From: JANQEA01 sp964530075
GTDB taxonomy: Bacteria > Bipolaricaulota > Bipolaricaulia > UBA7950 > UBA9294
Assembly (NCBI GenBank): GCA_964530075.1
Contig: CAZGXU010000054.1
Location: forward strand, 1 to 12,779
Length of the DNA: 12,779 nucleotides
Direction: 5' to 3'
A program made the position numbers and the translations under genes. Shown here one piece after another: positions 4,517 to 12,737 of the stretch; the stretch's first letter is position 1; every line of letters begins with the position of its first letter. The notes under the pieces were generated by a model. The model was not told where the DNA came from. It worked only from the letters and a program-made list of their open reading frames with translations, and made no database searches.

Positions 4517-6457
4517 ATGATCCAGATCTCTTTGCCGGACGGGTCGACCTTGGAACAGCCCCGAGGGGTCACGATCCTCGAGGTTGCGTCGTCGATCGGA
4601 CCTCGCCTCGCCGAGGCGACGGTCTGCGCAGTGGTGAACGGCACGCTCCGCGATGTGCGCGAGACGCTCGCCGAAGACTGCGCGCTGACGCTCGTCACGA
4701 CGGGCGAGCCGCAGGCGCTGGAGACGCTGCGGCACACGACGACGCACATCATGGCCCAGGCGGCGAAGAGGCTCTTCCCCGGCGCGAAGCTCGGGATCGG
4801 CCCGGCGATCGAAGACGGGTTCTACTACGATTTCGATCTGCCCGCATCGTTCACCGAAGACGATCTGGAGCGGATCACCGCGGAGATGGTCCGGATCATC
4901 GAGGAGGATCTGCCGATCGAGCGCAGCGAACTGTCGAAGGCCGAGGCCCGCGAATTGCTCGCGGCGCGCGGCGAGACGTACAAGCTCGAGCTGCTCGACG
5001 ATCTGGAGAGCGCGACGGCCACGTTGTTCCAACAAGGCGAGTTCATCGACCTGTGCCGGGGACCGCACCTGCGCTCGACGGGGCGGGTCAAGCCGTCGGC
5101 GATGAAGCTGCTATCGATCGCCGGCGCGTACTGGCGCGGCGACGAGTTGCGACCGATGCTCCAACGGATCTACGGGACCGTCTGGGAGACGGCGTCCGAC
5201 CTCAAGGCGCACCTCGAGCGGCTGGCGCAGATCGAGGCACGCGACCACCGTCGGCTGATCAAGGATCTCGATTTGGTCAGCTTCCACGAGGAAGCCGGTG
5301 CCGGACTGGCGTATTGGCACCCCAACGGTGGCCGAATGCGCGTCCTGATTGAAGACTACTGGAGAGAGCGCCACTTCGAGGGCGGCTACGACATCGTATT
5401 CACGCCGCACATCGGCCGGGCGCACCTGTGGGAGACCTCGGGGCACCTCGGCTTCTACCGCGAGGGGATGTACGCGCCGATGGACATCGACGGGCAGGAG
5501 TACTACATCAAGCCGATGAACTGCCCGTTCCACATCATGATCTACAAGTCGAAGACCCGCTCCTACCGTGACCTGCCGCTCCGCTGGGCGGAGCTGGGGA
5601 CGGTGTACCGGTACGAACGTAGCGGGACGTTGCACGGATTGCTGCGCGTGCGTGGCTTCACCCAGGACGACGCCCACATCTTCTGTGCGCCCGAGCAGAT
5701 CGAGGACGAGATCCTGCGAGTGCTCGACTTCAGCCTGGACCTGCTGCGCGGGTTCGGGTTCGAGGAGTTCAAGGTCGAGCTGTCGGTGCGCGACCCGGCG
5801 TCGCCGGAGAAGTACGCCGGCGAGGACGCCATGTGGGAGCAGGCAGAGGCGTCGCTTCTGAAGGCGATCGACGCGCGCGGCCTGCTGTACGAGCGGATGG
5901 AGGGCGAAGCGGTGTTCTACGGACCGAAGATCGACATCAAGATCAAGGACGCCCTCGGCCGGACGTGGCAGTTGACGACGATCCAGTTTGATTTCAACGA
6001 ACCGAGCCGGTTCGACATGACCTACATCGGAGAGGACGGAGCGCCCCACCGGCCGTACATGGTCCACCGGGCGCTGCTCGGCGCCATCGAGCGGTTTTTC
6101 GCGTTGCTCGTCGAGCACTATGCCGGCGCGTTCCCAGTCTGGTTGTGCCCGGTGCAGGCGGTGGTGATCCCCATCTCCGATCGGCACCTCGACTACGCCC
6201 GCGAAGTCGAACAACGGTTGCACGCCGCGGGTATCCGGACGATCGTCGACGGCTCGTCGGAGCGGATGAACGCCAAGATCCGCAACGCGCAGCTGCAGAA
6301 GATCCCCTACATGCTCGTCATCGGGGATCGGGAGATCGAGGCCGACGCGGTCGCCGTCCGGCTCCGCAGCGGGGAAGACCTCGGTGCGAAGGCGGTCGAC
6401 GTCGTCGCGGCGATGATCCGCCGGGTTATAGACGGCAAGTCGCTCGAGCTGACGTAG
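4517..6457 (+). CDS. thrS: Threonyl-tRNA synthetase
   Basis: Class II aminoacyl-tRNA synthetase that charges tRNA-Thr. The 646 residues follow the full bacterial plan. There is an N-terminal TGS domain (1-61). The editing domain has HTTTH at 73-77 and DLCRGPH at 178-184, the hydrolytic site that clears Ser-tRNA-Thr. The catalytic core has zinc ligands Cys336 (in NCPFH), His387 and His517, and the motif 2 region RYERSGTLHG at 365-374. The C-terminal anticodon-binding domain starts near 545. The ATG at 4517 follows AAGGAGGG (4506-4513), one of the best ribosome-binding sites in the window. It lies 81 bases after hslU and converges with metK. No T-box leader is visible upstream. Confidence 0.97.
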   Translation: MIQISLPDGSTLEQPRGVTILEVASSIGPRLAEATVCAVVNGTLRDVRETLAEDCALTLVTTGEPQALETLRHTTTHIMAQAAKRLFPGAKLGIGPAIEDGFYYDFDLPASFTEDDLERITAEMVRIIEEDLPIERSELSKAEARELLAARGETYKLELLDDLESATATLFQQGEFIDLCRGPHLRSTGRVKPSAMKLLSIAGAYWRGDELRPMLQRIYGTVWETASDLKAHLERLAQIEARDHRRLIKDLDLVSFHEEAGAGLAYWHPNGGRMRVLIEDYWRERHFEGGYDIVFTPHIGRAHLWETSGHLGFYREGMYAPMDIDGQEYYIKPMNCPFHIMIYKSKTRSYRDLPLRWAELGTVYRYERSGTLHGLLRVRGFTQDDAHIFCAPEQIEDEILRVLDFSLDLLRGFGFEEFKVELSVRDPASPEKYAGEDAMWEQAEASLLKAIDARGLLYERMEGEAVFYGPKIDIKIKDALGRTWQLTTIQFDFNEPSRFDMTYIGEDGAPHRPYMVHRALLGAIERFFALLVEHYAGAFPVWLCPVQAVVIPISDRHLDYAREVEQRLHAAGIRTIVDGSSERMNAKIRNAQLQKIPYMLVIGDREIEADAVAVRLRSGEDLGAKAVDVVAAMIRRVIDGKSLELT

Positions 6458-6531
6458 CCCGAACGGGAGCGGATCGCTCGACTTCGCACTGCGGGGAGCC
6501 CTTCGCGCGCCTCTCGGGACGCCGGCTCCGG

Positions 6532-7713
6532 CTACTTCACGGCCCGCAGAAGCTCGTCGATCCGGTCGGTCCGCTCCCACGGGACGTCGAGGTCCGTGCG
6601 CCCGAAGTGACCGTACGCGGAGAGGGGTTCGTAGATCGGTCGCGCCAGTTCGAACCGATCGATGATCGCGCCCGGCCGGAAGTCGAAGATTCGGACGGTC
6701 GCTTCGCGGAGGCGGTCGTCGGGGACGGCTCCCGTTCCGCGGGTGTCGACGCCGACGACGAGCGGAGCGGCTCGACCGATCGCGTAGGCGACCTGCACCT
6801 CGACCTCTCGGGCCAATCCGGCGGCGACGAGGTTCTTCGCCACGTAGCGGGCCATGTACGAACCGGAGCGGTCGACCTTCGTCGGGTCCTTGCCTGAGAA
6901 CGCGCCGCCCCCGTGGGAACCGAAGCCGCCGTACGTGTCGACGATGATCTTCCGACCGGTCATCCCGGTGTCGGAGGCCGGCCCGCCGATGACGAATCGG
7001 CCCGACGAGTTGACGAAGATTCGCGTTCGATCGTCGAGCCAGTCGCCGACGATCGGGCGGACGATCCGCTCGACGACGCCGTCCGTCAGTTCGTCGTTCT
7101 TCACGTCGGGATCGTGCTGAGCGGCGATCAGGACCGTGGCCGCACGGACAGGGCGATCCCCGTTGTACTCGACCGTCACCTGGGACTTCCCGTCCGGACG
7201 GAGGAACGGAAGCTCGCCCGCCTTGCGGACCTCCGCCATCCGACGGGCCAGACCGTGGGCGAGGACGATCGGAAGGGGCATCAGGACGTCGGTGTCCGAT
7301 CGCGCGTAGCCGAACATGATCCCTTGGTCGCCGGCGCCGACGACGTCGTAGGGGTCCGGCGAGTGGTCGTCCCGGATCTCAGCGGCGCTGCCGACGGCGG
7401 CGGCGATGTCGCACGATTGCTCCTTGATCGTCGAGAGGATCGCGCAGTCCTCGTAATGGAAGCCGAGCCCCGGCCGATCGTAGCCGACCGTCCGGAGGAC
7501 CCGGCGGGCGATGGACGGGACGTCGACGTACGTCGTCGTCGTGATCTCCCCTCCAACGAGGACCAAGCCGGTCGTGAGGAACGTCTCGCACGCGACGTGC
7601 GCGTTCGGGTCGTCGGCGAGGATGCTGTCCAGTATGGCATCGGAGATCCGATCGGCGATCTTGTCCGGATGCCCTTCGGTGACCGACTCCGAGGTGAGGT
7701 AGGTACGCGACAT
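6532..7713 (-). CDS. metK: S-adenosylmethionine synthetase
   Basis: Forms S-adenosylmethionine, the cell's main methyl donor, from ATP and methionine. The protein has 393 residues, normal for the family. Landmarks are GHPDK at 14-18 (His15 at the active site), GAGDQGIMFGYA at 126-137 (ATP-binding loop) and the phosphate-binding region GGGAFSGKDPTKVDRS at 268-283. The ATG at 7713 is chosen because GGAAGGGGGG lies just upstream and homologues start with MSRTYLTSESV-like sequence. The frame is open 35 codons further, but that part would overlap the divergent gene and its promoter region. It is transcribed toward thrS across a 74-base gap in which I see no clear terminator. No SAM riboswitch is visible in the 103-base upstream gap. 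Confidence 0.97.
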   Translation of the reverse strand: MSRTYLTSESVTEGHPDKIADRISDAILDSILADDPNAHVACETFLTTGLVLVGGEITTTTYVDVPSIARRVLRTVGYDRPGLGFHYEDCAILSTIKEQSCDIAAAVGSAAEIRDDHSPDPYDVVGAGDQGIMFGYARSDTDVLMPLPIVLAHGLARRMAEVRKAGELPFLRPDGKSQVTVEYNGDRPVRAATVLIAAQHDPDVKNDELTDGVVERIVRPIVGDWLDDRTRIFVNSSGRFVIGGPASDTGMTGRKIIVDTYGGFGSHGGGAFSGKDPTKVDRSGSYMARYVAKNLVAAGLAREVEVQVAYAIGRAAPLVVGVDTRGTGAVPDDRLREATVRIFDFRPGAIIDRFELARPIYEPLSAYGHFGRTDLDVPWERTDRIDELLRAVK

Positions 7714-7816
7714 GGGCCCCCCTTCCGATGGCAGCGAGAGCGTAGCGGCCGAACGATGGAGGCGCAAGGTTCGCCGAGAATGCGGTAGAATCGCCCGACC
7801 GGGAAGGAGAGGGAGC

Positions 7817-9070
7817 ATGCCGACGTTCGAGCTTGCTTACGGACGGGGGACCGTGAAGATCGACGTCCCTCCGGAGCGTGTCGCCGGCGTACTGGAGGGG
7901 AGACCGACGCCTCGAATCCCTCTGCCGCGGGCGTTCGAACAGGCGTGGAGCGACCCGGTCGGGATCGGCGATCCGCTCGAGATCCTAAAGCCTGGCGAGC
8001 GCGTCGTCGTCGTGATCACCGACCACACGCGCCCGACCCCGACGCGGGAGGTCTTTCCCCTCTTGTGGGAGAAGATCCGCACGACCGTGGCGCGGGAAGA
8101 CGTCACGCTTTTGGTCGCGACCGGAACCCATCGGGCCCCGACCGACGCCGAACTCGAAGCGATGCTCGGGGATCTGCGCCGGGAGTTTCGCGTCCTGATC
8201 CACGACTGCGACCGCGACGTCGTCGAGATCGGGACGAGCGCAACGGGAACACCGATTGCCGTCCATCGGGCCCTCGTCGAGGCCGATCGGATCCTCAGCA
8301 TCGGGCACATCGGGATGCACTACTACGCCGGGTACTCCGGCGGGCGGAAGAACGTCCTTCCCGGCGTCGCCGGGCGGGCGACGATCGAGGCGAACCATGC
8401 GCGGATGACCGACCCACGCAGCATCGCCTGCACTTATACCGGGAACCCGGTCAACGACGAGATGGTCGAGGCCGCTCGGATGGTCGGCCTCGACTTCATC
8501 GTGGACGTCGTCCTCGCGAGCGACGGGGCGGTGGCGAAGGTCGTCGTCGGTGAGCCGGAGGCGGCGCACGCCGTCGGGCGCGCCTTCTGGGACGAGCACT
8601 TCCAGGTTCCCTTCTGCGAGCCGTACGACGTGGTGATCGCCTCGGCCGGAGGGCATCCGAAGGACATCAACCTCTATCAGGCCTACAAGGCGCAGTACAA
8701 CGCGATGAAGGCGGTCCGCGACGGGGGGATCCTCCTCCTGATCGCCGCCTGCCCGAACGGGATTGGCCACCCCGTTTTCACGGAGTGGATCGAGCGGAGC
8801 GGTTCGCCCGAGGGCGTCTTCGCGATCTACGAGGAAGAGGGGTTCCGTCTCGGCGGACACAAGGCCGTCTATCTTGCCCAAGACCTGGCGCGCGCCGCGA
8901 TCTACCTTCGCTCCGAACTGGATGGCGCGACGGCCCGTCGGTTCTACATGAAGCCGGTGGTCGATCCGACGGCCGTCTTCGACGCGGCGCGGGAGCGGTT
9001 CGGAGACGAATACCGCGTTCTCGTCATCCCCCACGCCGCCGACACGTTCCCCGTCTGCCGCGAGGCGTAG
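7817..9070 (+). CDS. larA: LarA-family nickel-pincer racemase/epimerase
   Basis: A homologue of nickel-dependent lactate racemase (DUF2088 family), at 417 residues close to the 424 of Lactiplantibacillus plantarum LarA. The residues that bind substrate and the nickel-pincer nucleotide line up: Asp69 and Arg72 in TDHTRPTP, His105 in ATGTHRAP, His168 in HYYAGYSGGRK, Lys178 (covalent cofactor attachment in LarA) and His194 in EANHARM. It should therefore be a cofactor-loaded enzyme. Many homologues act on other 2-hydroxy acids, so lactate is not certain. The cofactor-synthesis genes larB, larC and larE are not in this window. The ATG at 7817 follows GGAGAGGGAG. The gene diverges from metK and runs into birA with one base between stop and start. 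Confidence 0.85.
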   Translation: MPTFELAYGRGTVKIDVPPERVAGVLEGRPTPRIPLPRAFEQAWSDPVGIGDPLEILKPGERVVVVITDHTRPTPTREVFPLLWEKIRTTVAREDVTLLVATGTHRAPTDAELEAMLGDLRREFRVLIHDCDRDVVEIGTSATGTPIAVHRALVEADRILSIGHIGMHYYAGYSGGRKNVLPGVAGRATIEANHARMTDPRSIACTYTGNPVNDEMVEAARMVGLDFIVDVVLASDGAVAKVVVGEPEAAHAVGRAFWDEHFQVPFCEPYDVVIASAGGHPKDINLYQAYKAQYNAMKAVRDGGILLLIAACPNGIGHPVFTEWIERSGSPEGVFAIYEEEGFRLGGHKAVYLAQDLARAAIYLRSELDGATARRFYMKPVVDPTAVFDAARERFGDEYRVLVIPHAADTFPVCREA

Positions 9071-9071
9071 C

Positions 9072-9731
9072 GTGTCCCTCGTCATCCACCGGTTCCGGAC
9101 GGTCTCCTCGACGCAGGATGAAGCCCGCCGCCTCGTCGATGCCGGTCGGGGCAAGCCGGGGCACGTCGTCGTCGCCGACGAGCAGACCGAGGGTCGGGGG
9201 CGGTTCGGCCGCGCGTGGCTCTCACCGTACGGCGGCCTCTACGCGACCTTCATCGTCGCTTCGCATCCGATGGTCCCGCTCGTCGGCGGGGTCGCCGTCC
9301 TTCGGGCGCTGGGGCGCTTCGGCGTCGATGCGAGCCTGAAGTGGCCGAACGACGTGATCGTGGACGAGCGCAAACTGGCCGGGATCCTGATCGAGGTCGC
9401 TGCCGACGTCGCGTTCGTCGGGATCGGCGTCAACTTGGTCGAGGCGCCACTGGAGACGGCGACGTCCGTCCGGGCCGTCGGCGGGACGGCTCGGCTCGGC
9501 GAACTGGTCGTCGCGATCTGGGAGGAGATGAGCGAGGCCGCGGAGGACGTGTTGACGTCGTATCGGAAGGGTCTGGCGACGCTCGGTCGAAGGGTCCTCG
9601 TGGCGTTGGCGGACGGCGGAACGGTCGAGGGGACGGCCGTCGATATCGACGCGGAGGGACGGCTCCTCGTCGAGACGGCGACGGGGGTCCGGGCCATCCC
9701 GTCGGGCGAGTGCGCTCACCTGCAAGCCTGA
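9072..9731 (+). CDS. birA: Biotin-protein ligase, no DNA-binding domain
   Basis: Attaches biotin to carboxylase carrier proteins via biotinyl-5'-AMP. The protein has 219 residues. The catalytic domain has SSTQDEA at 12-18, the biotinyl-AMP loop GRGRFGRAW at 41-49, KWPNDV at 90-95, KLAGIL at 101-106 and GIGVN at 117-121. A short C-terminal SH3-like domain spans about 172-215. The N-terminal winged-helix domain of E. coli BirA is absent, so this is a class I ligase that cannot act as a biotin-operon repressor. The GTG at 9072 follows the larA-like stop by one base, and GAGG at 9062-9065 may serve as SD, suggesting translational coupling. No biotin carboxylase or carrier gene is nearby. Confidence 0.93.
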   Translation: MSLVIHRFRTVSSTQDEARRLVDAGRGKPGHVVVADEQTEGRGRFGRAWLSPYGGLYATFIVASHPMVPLVGGVAVLRALGRFGVDASLKWPNDVIVDERKLAGILIEVAADVAFVGIGVNLVEAPLETATSVRAVGGTARLGELVVAIWEEMSEAAEDVLTSYRKGLATLGRRVLVALADGGTVEGTAVDIDAEGRLLVETATGVRAIPSGECAHLQA

Positions 9732-9792
9732 GCCTGCTGGCGTCCCCGCTTCGGCGACGTTATGCTGAGACGACCGCATGAAAGGAGACACC

Positions 9793-10275
9793 GTGGGATT
9801 GATCGATGAAGCGATCGCGCTCGAAGAGCGGGCCGAGACGAACTACCGGGCCGCGGCGGAGACGACGAGCGACCCGAGCGCCGCGAAGGTCCTGACGCTC
9901 CTGGCCGACGAGGAGGCGAGCCACGCCAACGCGCTTCGCACGATGAACGTCGGGAGCGTCCAAGCCAGTACGAGCCTGATCGATGCGGCGAAGGACTGGA
10001 TCGGCGGGATGATCGAAGGGGGTGTCAGCTCGATCTCGACCGACGCCGGGCTGCTCGAGGTGCTCCGGAGCTCGATGGAGATCGAGCGGGCGACCGAGAC
10101 CTTCTACCGCGAGCAGGGCGCGGCGTCCGCGGACAACGAGATCCGCGTCCTCTTCGGCCGGCTCGCCGCGATCGAGAAGGGGCACTTCCTGTTCGTCAGC
10201 TCGCTCGTCGAGTACTACGACCGGCCGAACGAATGGGTCGAGTCGGCCGAGTTCGGCCTGCGACCGGAGTACTGA
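9793..10275 (+). CDS. Rubrerythrin-like diiron ferritin-family protein
   Basis: A four-helix-bundle diiron protein of 160 residues, probably cytoplasmic. Likely iron ligands come as two helix pairs: Glu12 in LEERAETNYR and ExxH at 41-44 (DEEASH), then Glu96/Glu98 in MEIERATETFYRE and ExxH at 128-131 (IEKGH). This pattern is typical of erythrin domains. The C-terminal rubredoxin domain of classical rubrerythrin is missing, so electrons would have to come from a separate protein. Peroxide reduction is the likely role. Iron storage or another diiron function cannot be excluded. GTG 9793 is preferred over ATG 9778 because AAAGGAG (9781-9787) is correctly spaced for the GTG and would lie inside the gene otherwise. 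It converges with a superoxide reductase gene. Confidence 0.8.
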   Translation: MGLIDEAIALEERAETNYRAAAETTSDPSAAKVLTLLADEEASHANALRTMNVGSVQASTSLIDAAKDWIGGMIEGGVSSISTDAGLLEVLRSSMEIERATETFYREQGAASADNEIRVLFGRLAAIEKGHFLFVSSLVEYYDRPNEWVESAEFGLRPEY

Positions 10276-10298
10276 GGGATCCGGATCCGGCTCACATG

Positions 10299-10322
10299 GG
10301 AACCGGACGACCGAACGGTTCC
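10299..10322. terminator. Hairpin between convergent genes, possible terminator
   Basis: A perfect 7-bp inverted repeat, GGAACCG/CGGTTCC, with a 10-base loop, lies 23 bases after the rubrerythrin-like stop and 55 bases beyond the superoxide reductase stop. It could serve both converging transcripts. There is no T run on either side. Confidence 0.35.
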
Positions 10323-10377
10323 GCGCCCGGGGCTCGGCCCGATCCGTCCGACCCCCTCGCGTCCTCGGCTCGGACGC

Positions 10378-10770
10378 TCACTCGAGTTGTACCCTCTTGC
10401 TCGACTCCCACAGTCCGTGGATGTTGCAGTAGGCGATGGCGTTGAGGGTTCCCGGTCGATCGGTTTTGAACGAGAAGGTCACCTCATGGTTCGTGTAGAC
10501 CGGCCCTTGGTTCGCTCCCTCGACGGACTCGCCATGCGCGTTGAACTCGAACGCTCCGAGGTCGTGGGTGAACTTGTCCCCGTCGGGAGTGAAATACGCC
10601 GCGATCCAACGGATGTGGTGTTCCGTCGTGTTCGGATGAGCGACGGCCTTTCCGAGGGTGACGGTCACTCGAACGAACTCGTCCTTCCCGACCTTGTCCG
10701 GACAATCGATCACCGGAACGTGCTTCTCGCTCTGCCAGTCCGCATGTTGGATCTTTTCACTGATCTCCAT
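10378..10770 (-). CDS. Superoxide reductase (neelaredoxin type)
   Basis: Reduces superoxide to hydrogen peroxide without releasing oxygen, a defence typical of anaerobes. The protein has 130 residues. The mononuclear iron site is complete: Glu15-Lys16-His17 (EKHVPVI), His45, His51 (in EHHIRW), Cys115 and His118 (in YCNIHG). This gives the four-His, one-Cys site plus the Glu and Lys seen near the iron in this family. There is no N-terminal desulforedoxin domain, so it is a one-iron (class II) enzyme. The ATG at 10770 follows AAAGGAGG with ideal spacing. It is the third gene of a minus-strand set, 130 bases after the SDR gene, and could have its own promoter there. The peroxide produced could be handled by the convergent rubrerythrin-like protein. 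Confidence 0.93.
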   Translation of the reverse strand: MEISEKIQHADWQSEKHVPVIDCPDKVGKDEFVRVTVTLGKAVAHPNTTEHHIRWIAAYFTPDGDKFTHDLGAFEFNAHGESVEGANQGPVYTNHEVTFSFKTDRPGTLNAIAYCNIHGLWESSKRVQLE

Positions 10771-10900
10771 TTCCGGCCTCCTTTGTCGGTCTGCGATTTC
10801 GCCGGCCCGCTCGACGCGGGATCCCGATCGGACGGGGCGGCTCCTCCTGTTGCTCGATGGTCCGTACGGCTGAACGGAAATCTCGTCGCATCGACGTCCT

Positions 10901-11659
10901 TCACGCTGCGACGAGTCCGCCGTCGACGACGAGCGGATGACCGATGACGAAGGAGGATTCCGAGGAGCATAGCCAGACGACGGCCTCGGCGACCTCCTCA
11001 GGATTCCCCATCCGCCCGATCGGTTCGAGCGCGGTGAATTGCTTCTCGATTTCCGGATCCCCACCGGTCACCCGCTCGACCATCTCCGTGCGGATGACGC
11101 CGGGACAGATGGCATTGACGCGGATCCCTTTCGCCGCGTACTCGAGCGCGGCGGTCCGGGTGATCCCGATGACCCCGTGCTTCGATGCGACATAGGCCGG
11201 CAGACCCGGGAAGCCCACCGAGCCCGCGACCGAGGACATGTTGACGATGACGCCGCCGCCCTGCTTGAGCATCTGGGGAATCTCGTGCTTCATGCACAGC
11301 CAGACCCCCGTCAGATTGACGGCCAGCACGCGATGCCAGTTCTCCTGGCTGCAGTCGGCCGTCGGTGCCTGGTCGCCTTCGATTCCCGCGTTGTTGAACG
11401 CACAATCGAGCCGCCCGTACAGAGAGACGCAGTGTCCGACCATTCTCTTCACATCCGCTGCGTTCGACACGTCAACGCGGATGAAGCTCGCTTCGCCGCC
11501 GACCCCGTTGAGTTCCTCGACCGCGGTCCGCCCCCGTTCTTCGTCGACATCGGCGATGACCAGGCGCGCCTCCCGGCGGGCGAAGGCCGTCGCGGTCGCG
11601 CGCCCGATCCCCGTTGCTCCTCCGGTGATCAGGACGCTCTTTTCTGCGAACGACGTCAT
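10901..11659 (-). CDS. Classical short-chain dehydrogenase/reductase
   Basis: An NAD(P)-dependent oxidoreductase of 252 residues, normal for classical SDRs. It has TGGATGIG at 12-19 (nucleotide-binding loop), NNAG at 89-92, the catalytic Ser near 142-143, and Tyr156-xxx-Lys160 (YVASK). Asp37 at the end of the second strand (IADVD) favours NAD over NADP. IRVNAICPG at 179-187 and the C-terminal VVDGG are typical. The substrate cannot be read from sequence; annotation transfer for this family is unreliable. The ATG at 11659 follows AAGGAGG. It lies 43 bases after the nicotinamidase-like gene, so the two are probably co-transcribed, and superoxide reductase follows. Confidence 0.93.
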   Translation of the reverse strand: MTSFAEKSVLITGGATGIGRATATAFARREARLVIADVDEERGRTAVEELNGVGGEASFIRVDVSNAADVKRMVGHCVSLYGRLDCAFNNAGIEGDQAPTADCSQENWHRVLAVNLTGVWLCMKHEIPQMLKQGGGVIVNMSSVAGSVGFPGLPAYVASKHGVIGITRTAALEYAAKGIRVNAICPGVIRTEMVERVTGGDPEIEKQFTALEPIGRMGNPEEVAEAVVWLCSSESSFVIGHPLVVDGGLVAA

Positions 11660-11702
11660 AGGAATCCTCCTTGCCGGTCCGATCTCTCGGGCCGGATCTC
11701 CC

Positions 11703-12737
11703 TTATAGAGGCACCTTGGGCCAGCTCTCGATCGGCTCGGTCGAGCGGACGACGTTCATGCCGGCCTCTTCGAATCGCCGGAAGGCCGCGTCCGCCTCTT
11801 CCGTGTAGTCCATCGCTCCGGGGACGACCACCGGAGAGGTGCAGTCCTCCAGCAGGTAGACCTTCTCCGCCAGATGGCGGTCGCGAAGGGTGATGTCCTG
11901 GAGGAGGTCGGCGATCGTCCACGCGACGCAGTGGCTCTTGGCCTGCCCGGCGACGATGACCACGTCGGAGTGCAGGAGTCGGTCGACGAATCCCTTGCTT
12001 CTCTCCGCGACCGGCTCACCTTCCGGCCCGGTGAGGATCTCCGGTCCGAGGACCGAGTAGTGCTCGGTGAGCGGATTGTCCCCCTTGACTTGGAAGTCCG
12101 GTTGGACGCGACGGGCGATCGCGTGGAAGAAGATGGCCTCCTCCACCGCAGGGACGAGGGCATGTCCGGGGCTGCCGAGGATCGCGTGGTATGGCCAGAT
12201 CGTGAGGTCGTACTTCCCGCTTTCGCCGAGCGTTCGCGCGTAGTGGCGGGCGTATCGCTCGATGAACGACTCGCCGAGTCCGAGGGCGGAGGAGACCGTC
12301 GGGTCGACGTGCCAGCGCGACCGTTCGAGGTCCTCGGTCGAGATGAGGGTGAACGGCCGAGGGTGCTCGCCTTGGGCGTCGATCCAGAACGCAGGGTGGA
12401 AGATCTGAAACGGGTGATGCGTGTCCATGGTCGGACAGATCTGTGAGAGGAGTCCGAGATTCCGGTAGATGAACTCGCACAGGCGACGGTTGTCGTCGAC
12501 CGCCCCTCCGCCCGACGGCCCGGCCACGAAAAGCTCATAGCCGGGGATGCAGAAGGAGTTCTGGACGTCGACCGCGAGGAGCGAAATCTTGAGTACATCG
12601 TCTCCGGCCGGCCGGAGGTCGTGTCGTTTCGCCCACGACTCGGCGCTCGCGGCGAGCTCGCCGTGAGCCGGACGCCAGATCTCGCCGACCCGCTCAGGAG
12701 CGAAGTGCGGGGGAAGGGGGAGCCGACCTTTCTGCAT
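11703..12737 (-). CDS. Long nicotinamidase-like cysteine hydrolase
   Basis: An isochorismatase-fold hydrolase with the nicotinamidase layout. The presumed triad is Asp57 (LLAVDVQNSF), Lys218 (VKGDNPLTEHYS) and Cys270 (AGQAKSHCVAW). Metal-site residues are Asp105 and His107 (MDTHHPF), with His184 in WPYHAILGSPG matching WPDHCV of E. coli PncA. At 344 residues it is well above PncA (about 213). About 47 extra residues precede the catalytic Asp, and about 43 lie between the DTH and WPxH motifs (roughly 115-178). Nicotinamide to nicotinate is the simplest guess, but another amide is possible given the insert. The ATG at 12737 is the first in frame, with a poor SD, so the true start could be later. 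It is the first gene of the minus-strand set with SDR and superoxide reductase. Confidence 0.8.
   Translation of the reverse strand: MQKGRLPLPPHFAPERVGEIWRPAHGELAASAESWAKRHDLRPAGDDVLKISLLAVDVQNSFCIPGYELFVAGPSGGGAVDDNRRLCEFIYRNLGLLSQICPTMDTHHPFQIFHPAFWIDAQGEHPRPFTLISTEDLERSRWHVDPTVSSALGLGESFIERYARHYARTLGESGKYDLTIWPYHAILGSPGHALVPAVEEAIFFHAIARRVQPDFQVKGDNPLTEHYSVLGPEILTGPEGEPVAERSKGFVDRLLHSDVVIVAGQAKSHCVAWTIADLLQDITLRDRHLAEKVYLLEDCTSPVVVPGAMDYTEEADAAFRRFEEAGMNVVRSTEPIESWPKVPL

Noticed and set aside
3020..5068. 682-codon minus-strand ORF across hslU and thrS
   Set aside because: It is antisense to two clearly conserved genes, with low-complexity shadow composition and no domain recognised.
5111..6580. 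489-codon minus-strand ORF across thrS
   Set aside because: It is antisense to thrS and would overlap the metK 3' end. The composition is that of a shadow frame.
7786..7791. TAGAAT as -10 element for the larA-like gene
   Set aside because: It is a good -10 match, but no -35-like hexamer lies 15-19 bases upstream, so I do not call a promoter.
7714..7816. SAM riboswitch upstream of metK
   Set aside because: The gap has 103 bases and is shared with a divergent gene. I see no kink-turn or conserved SAM-aptamer core.
7714..7818. Earlier start for metK, 35 codons upstream
   Set aside because: It would overlap the start of the divergent larA-like gene. GGAAGGGGGG precedes the ATG at 7713, where family similarity begins.
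9778..9792. ATG start for the rubrerythrin-like gene
   Set aside because: AAAGGAG at 9781-9787 would be inside the gene, and it is correctly placed for the GTG at 9793.
10806..10820. Short inverted repeat CCCGC/GCGGG between the SDR and superoxide reductase genes
   Set aside because: The stem is only five bases in very GC-rich DNA, with no T run. It is easily explained by chance.
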